This document shows, in pieces, positions 7,152-15,478 of a stretch of DNA of 20,182 nt (position 1 is its first letter; the number at the start of each line of letters is the position of its first letter). The DNA is from Candidatus Zixiibacteriota bacterium (GTDB lineage Bacteria > Zixibacteria > MSB-5A5 > JAABVY01): positions 1 to 20,182 of the forward strand of contig WJIM01000157.1 in assembly GCA_014730285.1 (NCBI GenBank), read 5' to 3'. Both the position numbers and the translations under genes were made by a program. The notes below the pieces were generated by a model that saw only the letters and a list, made by a program, of their open reading frames with translations, was not told where the DNA came from and ran no database searches.

Positions 7152-8064
7152 ACGTAAGATTGACAACATTATAGAAGATTTGGGGCAGATCGAATTTGAT
7201 GAAAGGGCCTCTGCCAAGTTTAAATTCAAAGACATTTTTTCGAAAGTGATTTTCAAAAACCCTAGTATGGCAATCGGCAGCATCATGATTTTCCTTCTGA
7301 TTATACTTGCTATTATCGGACCATCCATTGCCCCCTATGATTCTCAAGAGTTGAATATGAGTGAGCGTTTTGAATCCCCCAGCTGGAATCACATTTTCGG
7401 TACGGACAATATGGGGCGGGATATATTTAGTAGGGTCCTTCACGGTACCCGGGTCACTTTCAAGATAGGGCTAGCTTCCGTAGGGATTGGTCTCGCATTC
7501 GGACTGCTTATCGGTTTGTTTGCAGGTTATTCTCGGGGAAAACTGCAGAATGTGCTTATGAGATTTATTGACATTCTGTATTCATTCCCAGCTCTTCTTA
7601 TAGCCATGGCTCTAGTAGCTTTTTTAGGTCCAAGCACGAGGAATTTGATAATTGCAGTTGGAATAGCGAGTATCCGCTATTATGCCCGTGTCACATATGG
7701 GGTGGTCCTTGTTGAGCGAAACAAACCATATCTGGATGCAGCAGAAATCGTCGGCGCCGGGGCTCTCCGGCAGATGTTTCGTCACTTGATTCCAAACATT
7801 GTCCCTCCCCTTATCGTCGTTGCGACCTTAGGTTTTGCCGGTGCTGTTTTAAATGCCGCAGGATTATCTTTCCTGGGCTTAGGTGTCCAGCCGCCTACGC
7901 CGGAATGGGGGCTTATTCTTTCATCAGGACGCAATTACATCATCCGTGCCCCCTGGCTTCTCATTTTTCCCGGCCTTGCCATTATGGTCGCGGTGCTGAG
8001 CTTTAATATTTTCGGCGACGGACTGCGGGATTTGCTCGACCCGAAGCAGCAGAGAAAGGTGTAG
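7144..8064 (+). CDS. dppC: ABC importer permease, DppC family
   Basis: A 306-residue second permease subunit. A cytoplasmic N-terminus of about 40 residues precedes the first helix. IAPYDSQELNMSERFESPSW and HIFGTDNMGRDIFSRVLHGT are classic DppC/OppC motifs. The coupling loop is VERNKPYLDAAEIVGAGALR, and a conserved end FNIFGDGLRDLLDPK follows. Partner of the preceding permease; the start lies inside the dppB 3' end with GAGG about nine bases upstream, which suggests translational coupling. Length and motifs are intact. Confidence 0.95.
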   Translation: MNKRKIDNIIEDLGQIEFDERASAKFKFKDIFSKVIFKNPSMAIGSIMIFLLIILAIIGPSIAPYDSQELNMSERFESPSWNHIFGTDNMGRDIFSRVLHGTRVTFKIGLASVGIGLAFGLLIGLFAGYSRGKLQNVLMRFIDILYSFPALLIAMALVAFLGPSTRNLIIAVGIASIRYYARVTYGVVLVERNKPYLDAAEIVGAGALRQMFRHLIPNIVPPLIVVATLGFAGAVLNAAGLSFLGLGVQPPTPEWGLILSSGRNYIIRAPWLLIFPGLAIMVAVLSFNIFGDGLRDLLDPKQQRKV

Positions 8065-8074
8065 GTGGGTTTGT

Positions 8075-9127
8075 ATGGGAAAACCTGAGAAAAAAGGAAG
8101 AGCGCTTACAACTGTAGTAGCAAGTAATCCAACTAATATAGAAACTCTCTTGCGCGTTGAGAATCTGGACATCCTCTTCGGTACGGCTAAGCAGCACGTA
8201 GTGGCTGTCGACGGAGTATCTTTTAAAATTAATACGGGGGAAACCCTGGCGATAGTGGGAGAATCGGGATGCGGAAAAACGGTGACTTCTCTTTCTATTA
8301 TGGGGCTCATTCCCTGTCCGCCGGGAATCATCGATAACGGGTCAATTCAATTTAACGGGAAAGACCTCTTACATCTGAAAATGGAAGAGATGCGGAAGGT
8401 GAGGGGGAACGATATCGCTATGATCTTTCAGGAGCCGATGACATCTCTAAATCCGGTGTTGACGGTGGGGCTGCAGATGAGTGAGGCGATGATGGCCCAC
8501 AAGGGAATTTCCCGAAAAGAAGCAAGGAAGCGGGCGATTGAGATGCTGAAGCTGGTCCAGATCCCCGAGCCTGAGAAACGGATGGAACAGTATCCTCATC
8601 AGCTGTCCGGAGGGATGCGGCAGCGGGTGATGATCGGGACCGCCCTCTCCTGCGAGCCGAAGATCCTCATCGCCGATGAGCCTACCACGGCATTAGATGT
8701 GACGGTACAGGCCCAGATACTGGATTTAATGAACGACATCAAAGCGAAACTGGATACATCTATTCTGTTCATAACCCATGACCTGGGGGTGGTTGCCGAG
8801 ATCGCTGACCGGGTACTGGTAATGTACGCGGGCCGTACCATCGAAGAAGCGCTTGTGACTGAGCTCTATGAGAATCCTATCCATCCCTATACGGAAGGGC
8901 TCTTGAGGGCTATCCCGAGACTGGATCAGTATCTGTCCGCGGATAATTCAGTTAAGGAAGCACTGAAGCAAATGCCCGGCATTGTGCCGTCAATCTATAA
9001 GAAAATTGAAGGATGTTCTTTTGCTCCCCGCTGCCCTTACGCGAGAAAGCAGTGCGGACAGGAAAGGCCGGTAATGAAGGAGGTCGTACCTGGACATCGG
9101 GCTGCATGCTGGAAACCGGAATGGTAG
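8075..9127 (+). CDS. dppD: ABC importer ATPase, DppD/OppD family
   Basis: A 350-residue cytoplasmic ATPase that energises the importer. Walker A is GESGCGKT (62-69), the Q-loop region is FQEPMTSLNP, the ABC signature is LSGGMRQRV, Walker B is ILIADEPTTALDV and the switch region is ITHDLGVVAE. The C-terminal extension typical of peptide importers has CSFAPRCPYARKQC, a cysteine spacing (C-x5-C-x6-C, plus a later Cys) that in mycobacterial OppD ligates an iron-sulfur cluster. Ten bases separate it from dppC. The N-terminal 20 or so residues before the ABC domain are longer than usual and poorly conserved in character. Confidence 0.95.
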   Translation: MGKPEKKGRALTTVVASNPTNIETLLRVENLDILFGTAKQHVVAVDGVSFKINTGETLAIVGESGCGKTVTSLSIMGLIPCPPGIIDNGSIQFNGKDLLHLKMEEMRKVRGNDIAMIFQEPMTSLNPVLTVGLQMSEAMMAHKGISRKEARKRAIEMLKLVQIPEPEKRMEQYPHQLSGGMRQRVMIGTALSCEPKILIADEPTTALDVTVQAQILDLMNDIKAKLDTSILFITHDLGVVAEIADRVLVMYAGRTIEEALVTELYENPIHPYTEGLLRAIPRLDQYLSADNSVKEALKQMPGIVPSIYKKIEGCSFAPRCPYARKQCGQERPVMKEVVPGHRAACWKPEW

Positions 9128-9138
9128 GAAAGGACACT

Positions 9139-10137
9139 ATGACTAAAACAAACGGATCGATCATCCAAGTATCTGGGTTAAAGAAATATTTTCCCATAGG
9201 GCGAACCCTGTTGGGCAAGCCGAAAAATTTCGCTCACGCAGTGGACGATGTCTCTTTCACGATTAAGCAGGGGGAGACCCTGGGCCTGGTCGGAGAAAGC
9301 GGCTCTGGGAAGACTACTATTGGCCGTCTATTAGTGCGTCTCGAGAAGCCAACTGCCGGGTCTATGCTCTTCGAGGGGAAGGATATCTCTCTATTGAAAA
9401 AGCGGGAGCTGAAGCCTTTTCGAGGCGGCATTCAGATGGTCTTCCAGGACCCATATTCATCATTGAATCCCCGGATGAAGGCGGGAGATTTGGTTTCAGA
9501 GCCTTTCATTATTTACCGGAAGGGAAACCGGGTGGAAATAAAAGAGAAGGTCGAGAAGCTTTTCGACGCCGTGGGTTTAAGGAAGGAGCAGATAGACCGC
9601 TATTCCCATGAATTTTCCGGCGGACAGCGGCAACGGATTGGTATTGCCCGGGCTTTAGCCTTAAATCCCCGGCTGATCATTGCTGACGAACCGGTCTCCG
9701 CCCTGGACGTTTCGGTACAGGCCCAAGTTTTGAACCTCCTCGCGGAGCTTCAGGATGAGTTTGATCTCTCCTTTCTTTTTATCGCCCATGATATATCGGT
9801 GGTAGCCCATGTGAGCCACCGGATCGCGGTCATGTATTTGGGCAAGCTGATGGAGGTGGCTGAAACGAAGGAACTGATTCGCCATCCTCGGCATCCCTAC
9901 ACGGAAAGTCTTATGAATGCTGTCCCGATTCCGAATCCAAAACTTCGACGAGATAAACACGATGTACCCCAGGGGGATATCCCCAGTCCCATAAATCCGC
10001 CCAGCGGTTGCAGGTTCAGGACCAGATGCCCGCATGCATTCGACCGTTGTGCAAAAGAGATCCCTCTACTAAGGGAGATTGAATCGAAACACGCCGTAGC
10101 CTGTCATCTCTTTGATAAAGAAATGGAAGATGCATAA
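9139..10137 (+). CDS. dppF: ABC importer ATPase, DppF/OppF family
   Basis: A 332-residue second ATPase. Walker A is GESGSGKT (52-59), followed by QMVFQDPYSSLNPRM, the signature FSGGQRQRIG, Walker B LIIADEPVSALDVSVQ and IAHDISVVAHVS. The C-terminal cysteine motif is CRFRTRCPHAFDRC plus a final ACHLF. I chose the ATG at 9139 because AAAGGA lies just upstream and the dppD stop is at 9127; the frame is open further upstream but would overlap dppD. The 3' end (10066-10113) is duplicated 1.6 kb downstream in the scar after the amidase, at 43 of 48 identical bases. Confidence 0.95.
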   Translation: MTKTNGSIIQVSGLKKYFPIGRTLLGKPKNFAHAVDDVSFTIKQGETLGLVGESGSGKTTIGRLLVRLEKPTAGSMLFEGKDISLLKKRELKPFRGGIQMVFQDPYSSLNPRMKAGDLVSEPFIIYRKGNRVEIKEKVEKLFDAVGLRKEQIDRYSHEFSGGQRQRIGIARALALNPRLIIADEPVSALDVSVQAQVLNLLAELQDEFDLSFLFIAHDISVVAHVSHRIAVMYLGKLMEVAETKELIRHPRHPYTESLMNAVPIPNPKLRRDKHDVPQGDIPSPINPPSGCRFRTRCPHAFDRCAKEIPLLREIESKHAVACHLFDKEMEDA

Positions 10138-10138
10138 G

Positions 10139-11533
10139 ATGGGACATGAAGAAACCCCTACGTACTATCAAACAATCAACAAAGTCGCTGAGCGGATAGA
10201 AACGAAGAAAATTTCGCCGGTCGAATTGACAAAAGTGCTTTTTGACCGGATAAAAAAAATAGACAACCAATTACACAGCTATGTCAATCTGATGGAAGAA
10301 TCGGCGTTGGAAGCCGCGCGTACCGCAGAGCAGGAGATCATGTCCGGAGTCTACCGCAGTTCGCTTCACGGAATACCGGTGGGCGTCAAAGATGTGATGG
10401 ATGTGAAGGGGTACCCAACACTGTCGGGCATGAAAGCCCTTGAGGGAAACGTAGCTGATCAGGACGCGGCGGTGGTAACGAGGCTGAAAGATGCCGGTGC
10501 GATCATCCTGGGCAAACATGCAACCACCGGAGGCTGTATCGCCGGATACCATCCCGAGTTTAAAATTCCGAAGAATCCCTGGGACCGCAGGCGATGGGCC
10601 GGTATGTCCTCGAGTGGTTCGGGAGTCGCCACAGCAGCCGGACTCTGCTTTGCCTCGCTGGCAGCAGATTCGGGAGGATCGATTCGCTGGCCTTCAGCTT
10701 CTTGCGGTGTTGTAGGGATAAAGCCGACTTGGGGACTTGTGAGTGTGGAAAGGGCCTTGCGGCTTGGGCTAACCCTTGGTTCAGTGGGTCCGATGACTCG
10801 AAGTGTTCGGGATACGGCAATATTATTAGCAACTATCCTTGACAACAAATTGCGAGGTTCTGCCTTACTTTCCGATATTGGGAAGCCTATCAATGGAGTA
10901 CGTATTGGATTTGATGAAACATACGCAACGCGTAATGTAGAGCAGGAAGTAGCTGATACGACGAAACAAGCAGTTGCTATTCTGGAGAGTGCAGGCGCTG
11001 TTATCGTACCTGTTAACATGCCACTATTTGATGAGCTGCTCGAAATGTGGCACATTATATTATGGTCGGAAACAGTGCAGAAGTTTTCCGGAATAGAAAA
11101 GGACCGCTACGATCAGATAAGATTATATTTACGGGACAAGATCGAAATGGCGCGGACTATCACTCTTAAAGAGTATGTCCAGGCCAATCAACTGCGGCAT
11201 CAGTATATGGCCAGGCTTGAAGAGGCCCTGGAGAACGTGGATGTTCTTGCATGCCCTGCCATGTCGACACTGCCTCACAAAGTAAATGATAGAATCCTGC
11301 ATGGATTAAATCCCTTGCCAAGTGATTTTAATTCTGTCACAAAGATGCAGTTTCTCGTCCCATTCAATTGCAGCGGTGACCCTACCCTTACGCTGCCCTG
11401 CGGATTCAGTAGAGATAGTCTGCCCATGGGCCTGCAGTTGGTGGGCAAACGATATTCGGAGCCGCTTCTATTCAGGGTCGGATACGCTTATGAATCTGCA
11501 ACGGAATGGCATCGTATGCATCCAAATGTCTAA
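10139..11533 (+). CDS. Amidase-signature family hydrolase
   Basis: A 464-residue cytoplasmic amidase related to GatA. The Ser-cisSer-Lys triad is intact: Lys84 in PVGVKDVMD, cis-Ser158 in AGMSSSGSG and nucleophile Ser181 in DSGGSIRWPS. The enzyme hydrolyses a C-N amide bond; the substrate is unknown. It is not GatA, since no gatC or gatB is present and it sits in a catabolic operon. The start at 10139, one base after the dppF stop, has GGAAGA upstream; an ATG at 10130 overlapping dppF is the alternative. Close packing with the transporter suggests it acts on the imported compound, for example releasing an amide or ureido group before the downstream carbamoyltransferase-like genes. Confidence 0.92.
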   Translation: MGHEETPTYYQTINKVAERIETKKISPVELTKVLFDRIKKIDNQLHSYVNLMEESALEAARTAEQEIMSGVYRSSLHGIPVGVKDVMDVKGYPTLSGMKALEGNVADQDAAVVTRLKDAGAIILGKHATTGGCIAGYHPEFKIPKNPWDRRRWAGMSSSGSGVATAAGLCFASLAADSGGSIRWPSASCGVVGIKPTWGLVSVERALRLGLTLGSVGPMTRSVRDTAILLATILDNKLRGSALLSDIGKPINGVRIGFDETYATRNVEQEVADTTKQAVAILESAGAVIVPVNMPLFDELLEMWHIILWSETVQKFSGIEKDRYDQIRLYLRDKIEMARTITLKEYVQANQLRHQYMARLEEALENVDVLACPAMSTLPHKVNDRILHGLNPLPSDFNSVTKMQFLVPFNCSGDPTLTLPCGFSRDSLPMGLQLVGKRYSEPLLFRVGYAYESATEWHRMHPNV

Positions 11534-11552
11534 TCCAAATGGAGAGCATACC

Positions 11553-11663
11553 ATGATACCTTCGGCTAAAATACAAATTACCTGTCTCGTTGAAAACAGT
11601 ACTGCCTGCGCTTTGGGCGAAAGCGAAAAGGTAAGCGATGATGTGTTCATTAAAACTGAAGAT
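11553..11663 (+). pseudogene. Internally deleted copy of the metallo-beta-lactamase-fold gene
   Basis: An ATG with a good GGAG site (11541-11544) opens a 42-codon frame ending in TGA at 11681. Its first 21 residues (MIPSAKIQITCLVENSTACA plus Leu) match the N-terminus of the intact metallo-hydrolase at 13025. The next residues (EKVSDDVFIKTED) match its residues 159-170. The intervening roughly 400 bases, with the His-x-His-x-Asp-His site, are gone. A 28-base stretch, 11589-11616, is identical to 13061-13088. The junction lies in a CGAAA repeat, suggesting deletion by short homology. Not functional as an enzyme. Confidence 0.85.
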
Positions 11664-11664
11664 T

Positions 11665-11724
11665 CTACTGAGGGAGATTGAATCGAAACACACCGTAGCC
11701 TGCCATCTTTTCAAAAAAAAATAA
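11665..11724 (+). pseudogene. Detached 3' end of a second dppF
   Basis: In a different frame from the preceding fragment, this reads LLREIESKHTVACHLFKKK then TAA at 11722-11724. It matches the C-terminus of the intact DppF (LLREIESKHAVACHLF), with 43 of 48 bases identical to 10066-10113. It begins directly where similarity to the metallo-hydrolase stops, so the two fragments are joined without filler. It shows that a second ABC transporter gene set once ended here, just upstream of the URO-D gene. Confidence 0.85.
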
Positions 11725-11748
11725 AAACAGGAGAACAAAAATTATAAA

Positions 11749-12900
11749 ATGAAAGTCTCACTACATATACAAAATGGTCTAGAACGTATTGATACTGCCC
11801 GCAGGGGCATAGCGGATACAATACCAGTATGGGCCCATACTGACACTCAACCCTTTTCATTAGCTAAAGTACCGGTACGGAAATTCTTAACTGATCCTCG
11901 GTTATTTATCCGTACTCACTTGCTGCTGGCAGAATACTATGGTCTCGATACATCGAATATGACATTCGATCTTTTCAATATCGAGGCTGAAGCCATGGGA
12001 CTTCCACTTAATTGGACTGAAGACCGATTACCTGAACCTGCCGCGACCACAGTGCTCATACGTGAACCGGCTGAACTCAATAAACTACACCCCCCCGATC
12101 CGTACAAGGATGGCCGTATGCCATTTGTTCTTGAAGTTAATAGATTGTGTTCCGAGATGGGCATCGATAATGCACTCAGGTTCTGTGGACCTTTTTCTCT
12201 TGCTTCAAGATTACGCGGACTAACTCAATTGATTATGGACACTATGGACAATCCAGAATTCGTCCATCGGCTGATGAAATTCGTTACCGAGGAAGTGCTG
12301 GCGCCCTATATTTTAGCGATCAAGGATGCTTTTCCAGGAGGATATCCGGTCGGGGTAGATGCCTTTGCATCCCTACCTATATGTAGTCTTGATATTATAA
12401 AAGAGTTTTCAATCCCCTACATTATAAAACTCCGGGAAATGGTTGGAGAAGTTGGCTGCAGGGCATTGTGGGGAGATCGGCTGCTTCCCAATCCCAATGA
12501 TATGTTCGAAATGAAGAAGATATATGATCCTAAAACGCTGTGGGTTGCCGACCCCGACGTTTTTGAAGTGGGACCTAAGAGAATAAAGGAATTTGCAATC
12601 CAAAATAATATGTTTTTAATATTGGGAATAGGTGAAATGAACTTTTCTGAAGAGAAGCGTGATGAACTTATGCGTCAGATACAGGAATATGTTACTGTCG
12701 GTGGTAATGGCGGGAAGTGTGCCATATACTTTCAGGGAGTACCTTCAAGATGTTCCAGTGAACTTATCCGGTTTGCTACTCAGGTAGCCCATTATTATGG
12801 GCAAAAAGAGTCAGTCTATGGAAAAGGCAGTTTTCAGTATGTACCACAGAAACCTTTTGAGGAATGGGTCGCTGAAAAAGGAGAAAATTATACAGAGTAA
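11749..12900 (+). CDS. Uroporphyrinogen decarboxylase (URO-D) superfamily protein
   Basis: A 383-residue protein with the TIM-barrel layout of the URO-D/MtaA/CmuA superfamily: TARRGIADTIPVWAHTDTQP near the start, LIMDTMDNPEFVHRLMKFVT in the middle, and FLILGIGEMNF followed by GGNGGKCAIYFQGVPS near the end. Many operon-encoded relatives are cobamide-dependent methyltransferases. Here the usual His-x-Cys-Gly zinc motif is not evident: the expected region reads GCRALWGDRLLPNPNDMFEM. No corrinoid protein is encoded nearby. The biochemical role is therefore unknown, and it is unlikely to be haem biosynthetic. Ribosome-site spacing is unusually long (GGAG 15 bases before ATG). The gene is more AT-rich than fdrA and the following genes, and it is bordered by gene fragments. 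Confidence 0.8.
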   Translation: MKVSLHIQNGLERIDTARRGIADTIPVWAHTDTQPFSLAKVPVRKFLTDPRLFIRTHLLLAEYYGLDTSNMTFDLFNIEAEAMGLPLNWTEDRLPEPAATTVLIREPAELNKLHPPDPYKDGRMPFVLEVNRLCSEMGIDNALRFCGPFSLASRLRGLTQLIMDTMDNPEFVHRLMKFVTEEVLAPYILAIKDAFPGGYPVGVDAFASLPICSLDIIKEFSIPYIIKLREMVGEVGCRALWGDRLLPNPNDMFEMKKIYDPKTLWVADPDVFEVGPKRIKEFAIQNNMFLILGIGEMNFSEEKRDELMRQIQEYVTVGGNGGKCAIYFQGVPSRCSSELIRFATQVAHYYGQKESVYGKGSFQYVPQKPFEEWVAEKGENYTE

Positions 12901-12910
12901 AGTAAATGAG

Positions 12911-12926
12911 GAATTGGGCTCAATTC
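12911..12926 (+). promoter_or_regulatory. Small inverted repeat downstream of the URO-D gene
   Basis: GAATTG, GGCT, CAATTC: a perfect six-pair stem ten bases after the stop. The T-rich DNA beyond it has no clean U-run, so it is at most a weak terminator. The remaining AT-rich spacer to 13024 shows no convincing promoter. Confidence 0.3.
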
Positions 12927-13024
12927 AGTAATTGATAAACTTTTCTTAAATTAATTCTATTTAGAAAATGATGAATATCAGGTATTTATAAGCTTTATTT
13001 AACTACAATTGGGAAAGGATATTG

Positions 13025-13882
13025 ATGATAGACTCAGAAAAGCTGAGGATTACCACCCTTGTTGAAAACAGTACTGCCTGCGCTTTGGCGAAAGCGGAAT
13101 GGGGCTTAAGTATCATTATTGAAGCGGGGGAGACTTCCTATCTCTTTGATACTGGTGCGAGCGATTTGGTCATACAAAATGCAGAAACCTTGAACATCGA
13201 TCTATCCGGTATTGACGGTATCGTTTTAAGTCACGGCCATTGGGATCACACCGGCGGTCTGCTCTCCGTATTGAAGCGTACCTGTCAAAAAGATATTCCC
13301 GTGATCGCTCATCCTGGTGTCTTTAATAGAAAATATTATTACAATAAGGACACAAAAAAGTACAAGTATATAGGTATTCCTCATCGGACGGAACTATTGG
13401 AGGACGCCGGAGCAAGATTTAAACTGAGCAGCGGTCCGATATGGCTGTCCGATGATATTGCCGTAAGCGGGGAAGTGCCGCTGACCACTGATTTCGAAAA
13501 AGTAAGTGATGAGATGTTTGTCAAAACGGAAAACGGGTTTATCCAAGACCCCCTGGAGGATGACTACTCAATGTATATACGTACCGATCTGGGGTTAGTG
13601 ATTATATTGGGATGTGCTCACCGGGGTATGATCAATACCATAAAAAATGGACAGGATCTGATGAAAACTGACAGGATCCATATGGTGATCGGGGGAACCC
13701 ATTTGGGGCCAGCGCCGGAGATGCAGGTCGACAAGACGATAGAAACGCTTAAGGAAATGGATACACGGAAGCTCGGTCCGTCACACTGCACTGGACTTCC
13801 TGTTGCCGGAAAACTTGCTAGAGAATTCGGCGATCGGTTTTTCTTTAATACTGCGGGAAAGAAGATTTGGTTTGATGAGTAG
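13025..13882 (+). CDS. Metallo-beta-lactamase-fold hydrolase (COG1237-like)
   Basis: A 285-residue protein with an intact dinuclear metal site: SHGHWDHTGG (His70, His72, Asp74, His75), His199 in LGCAHRG, His226 in GGTHLG and His254 in PSHCTG. The pattern and length match the family annotated from the methanogen RFA-P synthase/dihydropterin branch (COG1237), whose bacterial functions are largely unknown. I chose ATG 13025 because AAAGGA lies five bases upstream and the fragment copy at 11553 starts the same way; TTG at 13022 is the alternative. A partial duplicate lies before the URO-D gene. It may hydrolyse a lactone, ester or phosphoester intermediate of the pathway, but that is speculation. 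Confidence 0.9.
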   Translation: MIDSEKLRITTLVENSTACALAKAEWGLSIIIEAGETSYLFDTGASDLVIQNAETLNIDLSGIDGIVLSHGHWDHTGGLLSVLKRTCQKDIPVIAHPGVFNRKYYYNKDTKKYKYIGIPHRTELLEDAGARFKLSSGPIWLSDDIAVSGEVPLTTDFEKVSDEMFVKTENGFIQDPLEDDYSMYIRTDLGLVIILGCAHRGMINTIKNGQDLMKTDRIHMVIGGTHLGPAPEMQVDKTIETLKEMDTRKLGPSHCTGLPVAGKLAREFGDRFFFNTAGKKIWFDE

Positions 13883-13917
13883 TAAATAGTTAAAACACAA
13901 AAGATAAGGATACAGCT

Positions 13918-15462
13918 GTGCAAAAAACAAAAATAGAATGCGAAATCTACCCGAACGAATACCGGGACTCGATGGTATTGATGAACGTCTCCAGGCAGCT
14001 GGAAGAGACCACCGGAGTTAAGCGGACCATGGCGGTAATGGGAACACCGGGGAATAAAGCTCTGCTGAAGCAGATGGGACTGTTTGTTCCGGAGACGGAG
14101 AAAGGGACGCCGAACGATCTTATCGTGGTGTTCGAGCCTGACGCCGGCGCCGACCTGGGACAGGTGCGAAACCGCATAAGTGAGATTCTCACCGGCCCGG
14201 CAGAGCACGGGGGAGGAAAAGCCTGTGCGCATGATGGACCGGCGGCGCCGGTCTATCGAACGGTGACCGCCGCAGCTGAATATGAACCCGATGTAAACCT
14301 TGCAGTCGTTTCCGTACCCGGAGAGTTTGCCGCCAGGGAGGCGGACCTTGCTCTTGACGCGGGAATGAATGTATTTATGTGGAGCGACGGAGTGCCTATC
14401 GAGGATGAAGTGCGGCTGAAGTCGAAGGCCGTTGAGAACGGACTACTGATGATGGGTCCTGAATGCGGCACCTCCTTGGTAAACGGAGTGTGCTTGGGCA
14501 TATCAAGCGTGGTCCGTCGTGGTCCGGTGGGAGCCTTGGGCGCTTCGGGGTCGGGACTGCAGGAAATCTATACACTCTTAGACCGTGCGGGTATTGGCGT
14601 GACCCATGCCATCGGCACCGGCGGCCGTGACTTGAAAGAAGCCGTTGGGGGACTGACCACCCTACAGAGTATCGACTTCTTTGACGGTGATGAAGACACC
14701 AAGGTCATCGTCAATGTTTCTAAAAAGCCGGAATCGGCGGTTGCAAAAAAAGTATTGGACCGAGTCTCAGTATGCACAAAACCGGTGGTGGTTTGTTTTT
14801 TAGGGGAGAATAACAGCACGAAATTTGGCGATAATGTCCATATCGCTGCAACTATTGAAGACGCGGTTGATGCAGTGGGAGAAATCTTGGGACAAAAAAT
14901 CATCACCAGGGACGATGATGCGGCACTGGCGAAGGTTGGTCCCGTTACTTTACGGCCGGAGCAGAAATATATAAGAGGACTGTTCACTGGAGGGACCTTC
15001 TGCCAGGAGGCGACCCTAATCTGGAAAGAGGCATTAGGTGAAGTCTGGGCTGTCCACTCCATGGACCCTGAGTTTGAGCTGACTGATCCTGAGAAAAGCA
15101 TTGGTCACACGGCTTTAGACATTGGTGAGGAGTACTTTACCGTGGGCAGGCCCCATGCCGCCATCGACCCAGTACCACGGATCGAGCGGATGGAAAGGGA
15201 GATTGAGGAAAAGGAAGTGGCGGTGATCGTTTTGGACATCGAGCTGGGCCACGGCTCCCACCCCGATATGGCGGGCGCATTGGCGCCGTCGGTAAAGAAA
15301 GCGCGGGAAAAGGGAATATACGTGATCACCCATGTATGCGGCACGGAGCTAGATCCACAGAATGTGGTAACACAGGAGAAGATCCTTGCTGAAGCAGGAT
15401 CAGTGGTCGCGGAGACCAATGCGGCAGCAGCCCGGATTGCATTGAAGATTCTTGGGACATAG
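13918..15462 (+). CDS. fdrA: FdrA/AllF family protein, acyl-CoA-synthetase-like
   Basis: A 514-residue protein related to the succinyl-CoA synthetase alpha fold. The visible marks are GPECGTSLVNG (180-190), GALGASGSGLQEI (205-217), HAIGTGGRDL (230-239), RGLFTGGTFCQEA and LDIELGHGSHPDMAGALAP, all typical of FdrA. In E. coli, fdrA lies with ylbE and ylbF in the allantoin region and has been linked to oxamate carbamoyltransfer (AllFGH), which splits oxalurate to oxamate and carbamoyl phosphate. The start is GTG at 13918 with AAGGA seven bases upstream. Seventeen bases after its stop come the AllG-like and AllH-like genes, the same gene order as E. coli. It is more GC-rich than URO-D upstream. 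Confidence 0.92.
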   Translation: MQKTKIECEIYPNEYRDSMVLMNVSRQLEETTGVKRTMAVMGTPGNKALLKQMGLFVPETEKGTPNDLIVVFEPDAGADLGQVRNRISEILTGPAEHGGGKACAHDGPAAPVYRTVTAAAEYEPDVNLAVVSVPGEFAAREADLALDAGMNVFMWSDGVPIEDEVRLKSKAVENGLLMMGPECGTSLVNGVCLGISSVVRRGPVGALGASGSGLQEIYTLLDRAGIGVTHAIGTGGRDLKEAVGGLTTLQSIDFFDGDEDTKVIVNVSKKPESAVAKKVLDRVSVCTKPVVVCFLGENNSTKFGDNVHIAATIEDAVDAVGEILGQKIITRDDDAALAKVGPVTLRPEQKYIRGLFTGGTFCQEATLIWKEALGEVWAVHSMDPEFELTDPEKSIGHTALDIGEEYFTVGRPHAAIDPVPRIERMEREIEEKEVAVIVLDIELGHGSHPDMAGALAPSVKKAREKGIYVITHVCGTELDPQNVVTQEKILAEAGSVVAETNAAAARIALKILGT

Positions 15463-15478
15463 GAGAAGGGAGACGAAG

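Noticed and set aside
9013..9138. N-terminal extension of the DppF frame overlapping dppD
   Set aside because: The extension reads through dppD in another frame; the ATG at 9139 has a good ribosome site and gives the normal family N-terminus.
10459..11055. Minus-strand 198-codon frame
   Set aside because: Antisense to the amidase gene with its intact catalytic triad.
12927..13024. Internal promoter before the metallo-hydrolase (TTGATA region)
   Set aside because: A -35-like TTGATA is present but no acceptable -10 lies at the right distance.
13618..14232. Minus-strand 204-codon frame
   Set aside because: Antisense to the metallo-hydrolase and fdrA; spans a gene boundary and has no recognisable domain.
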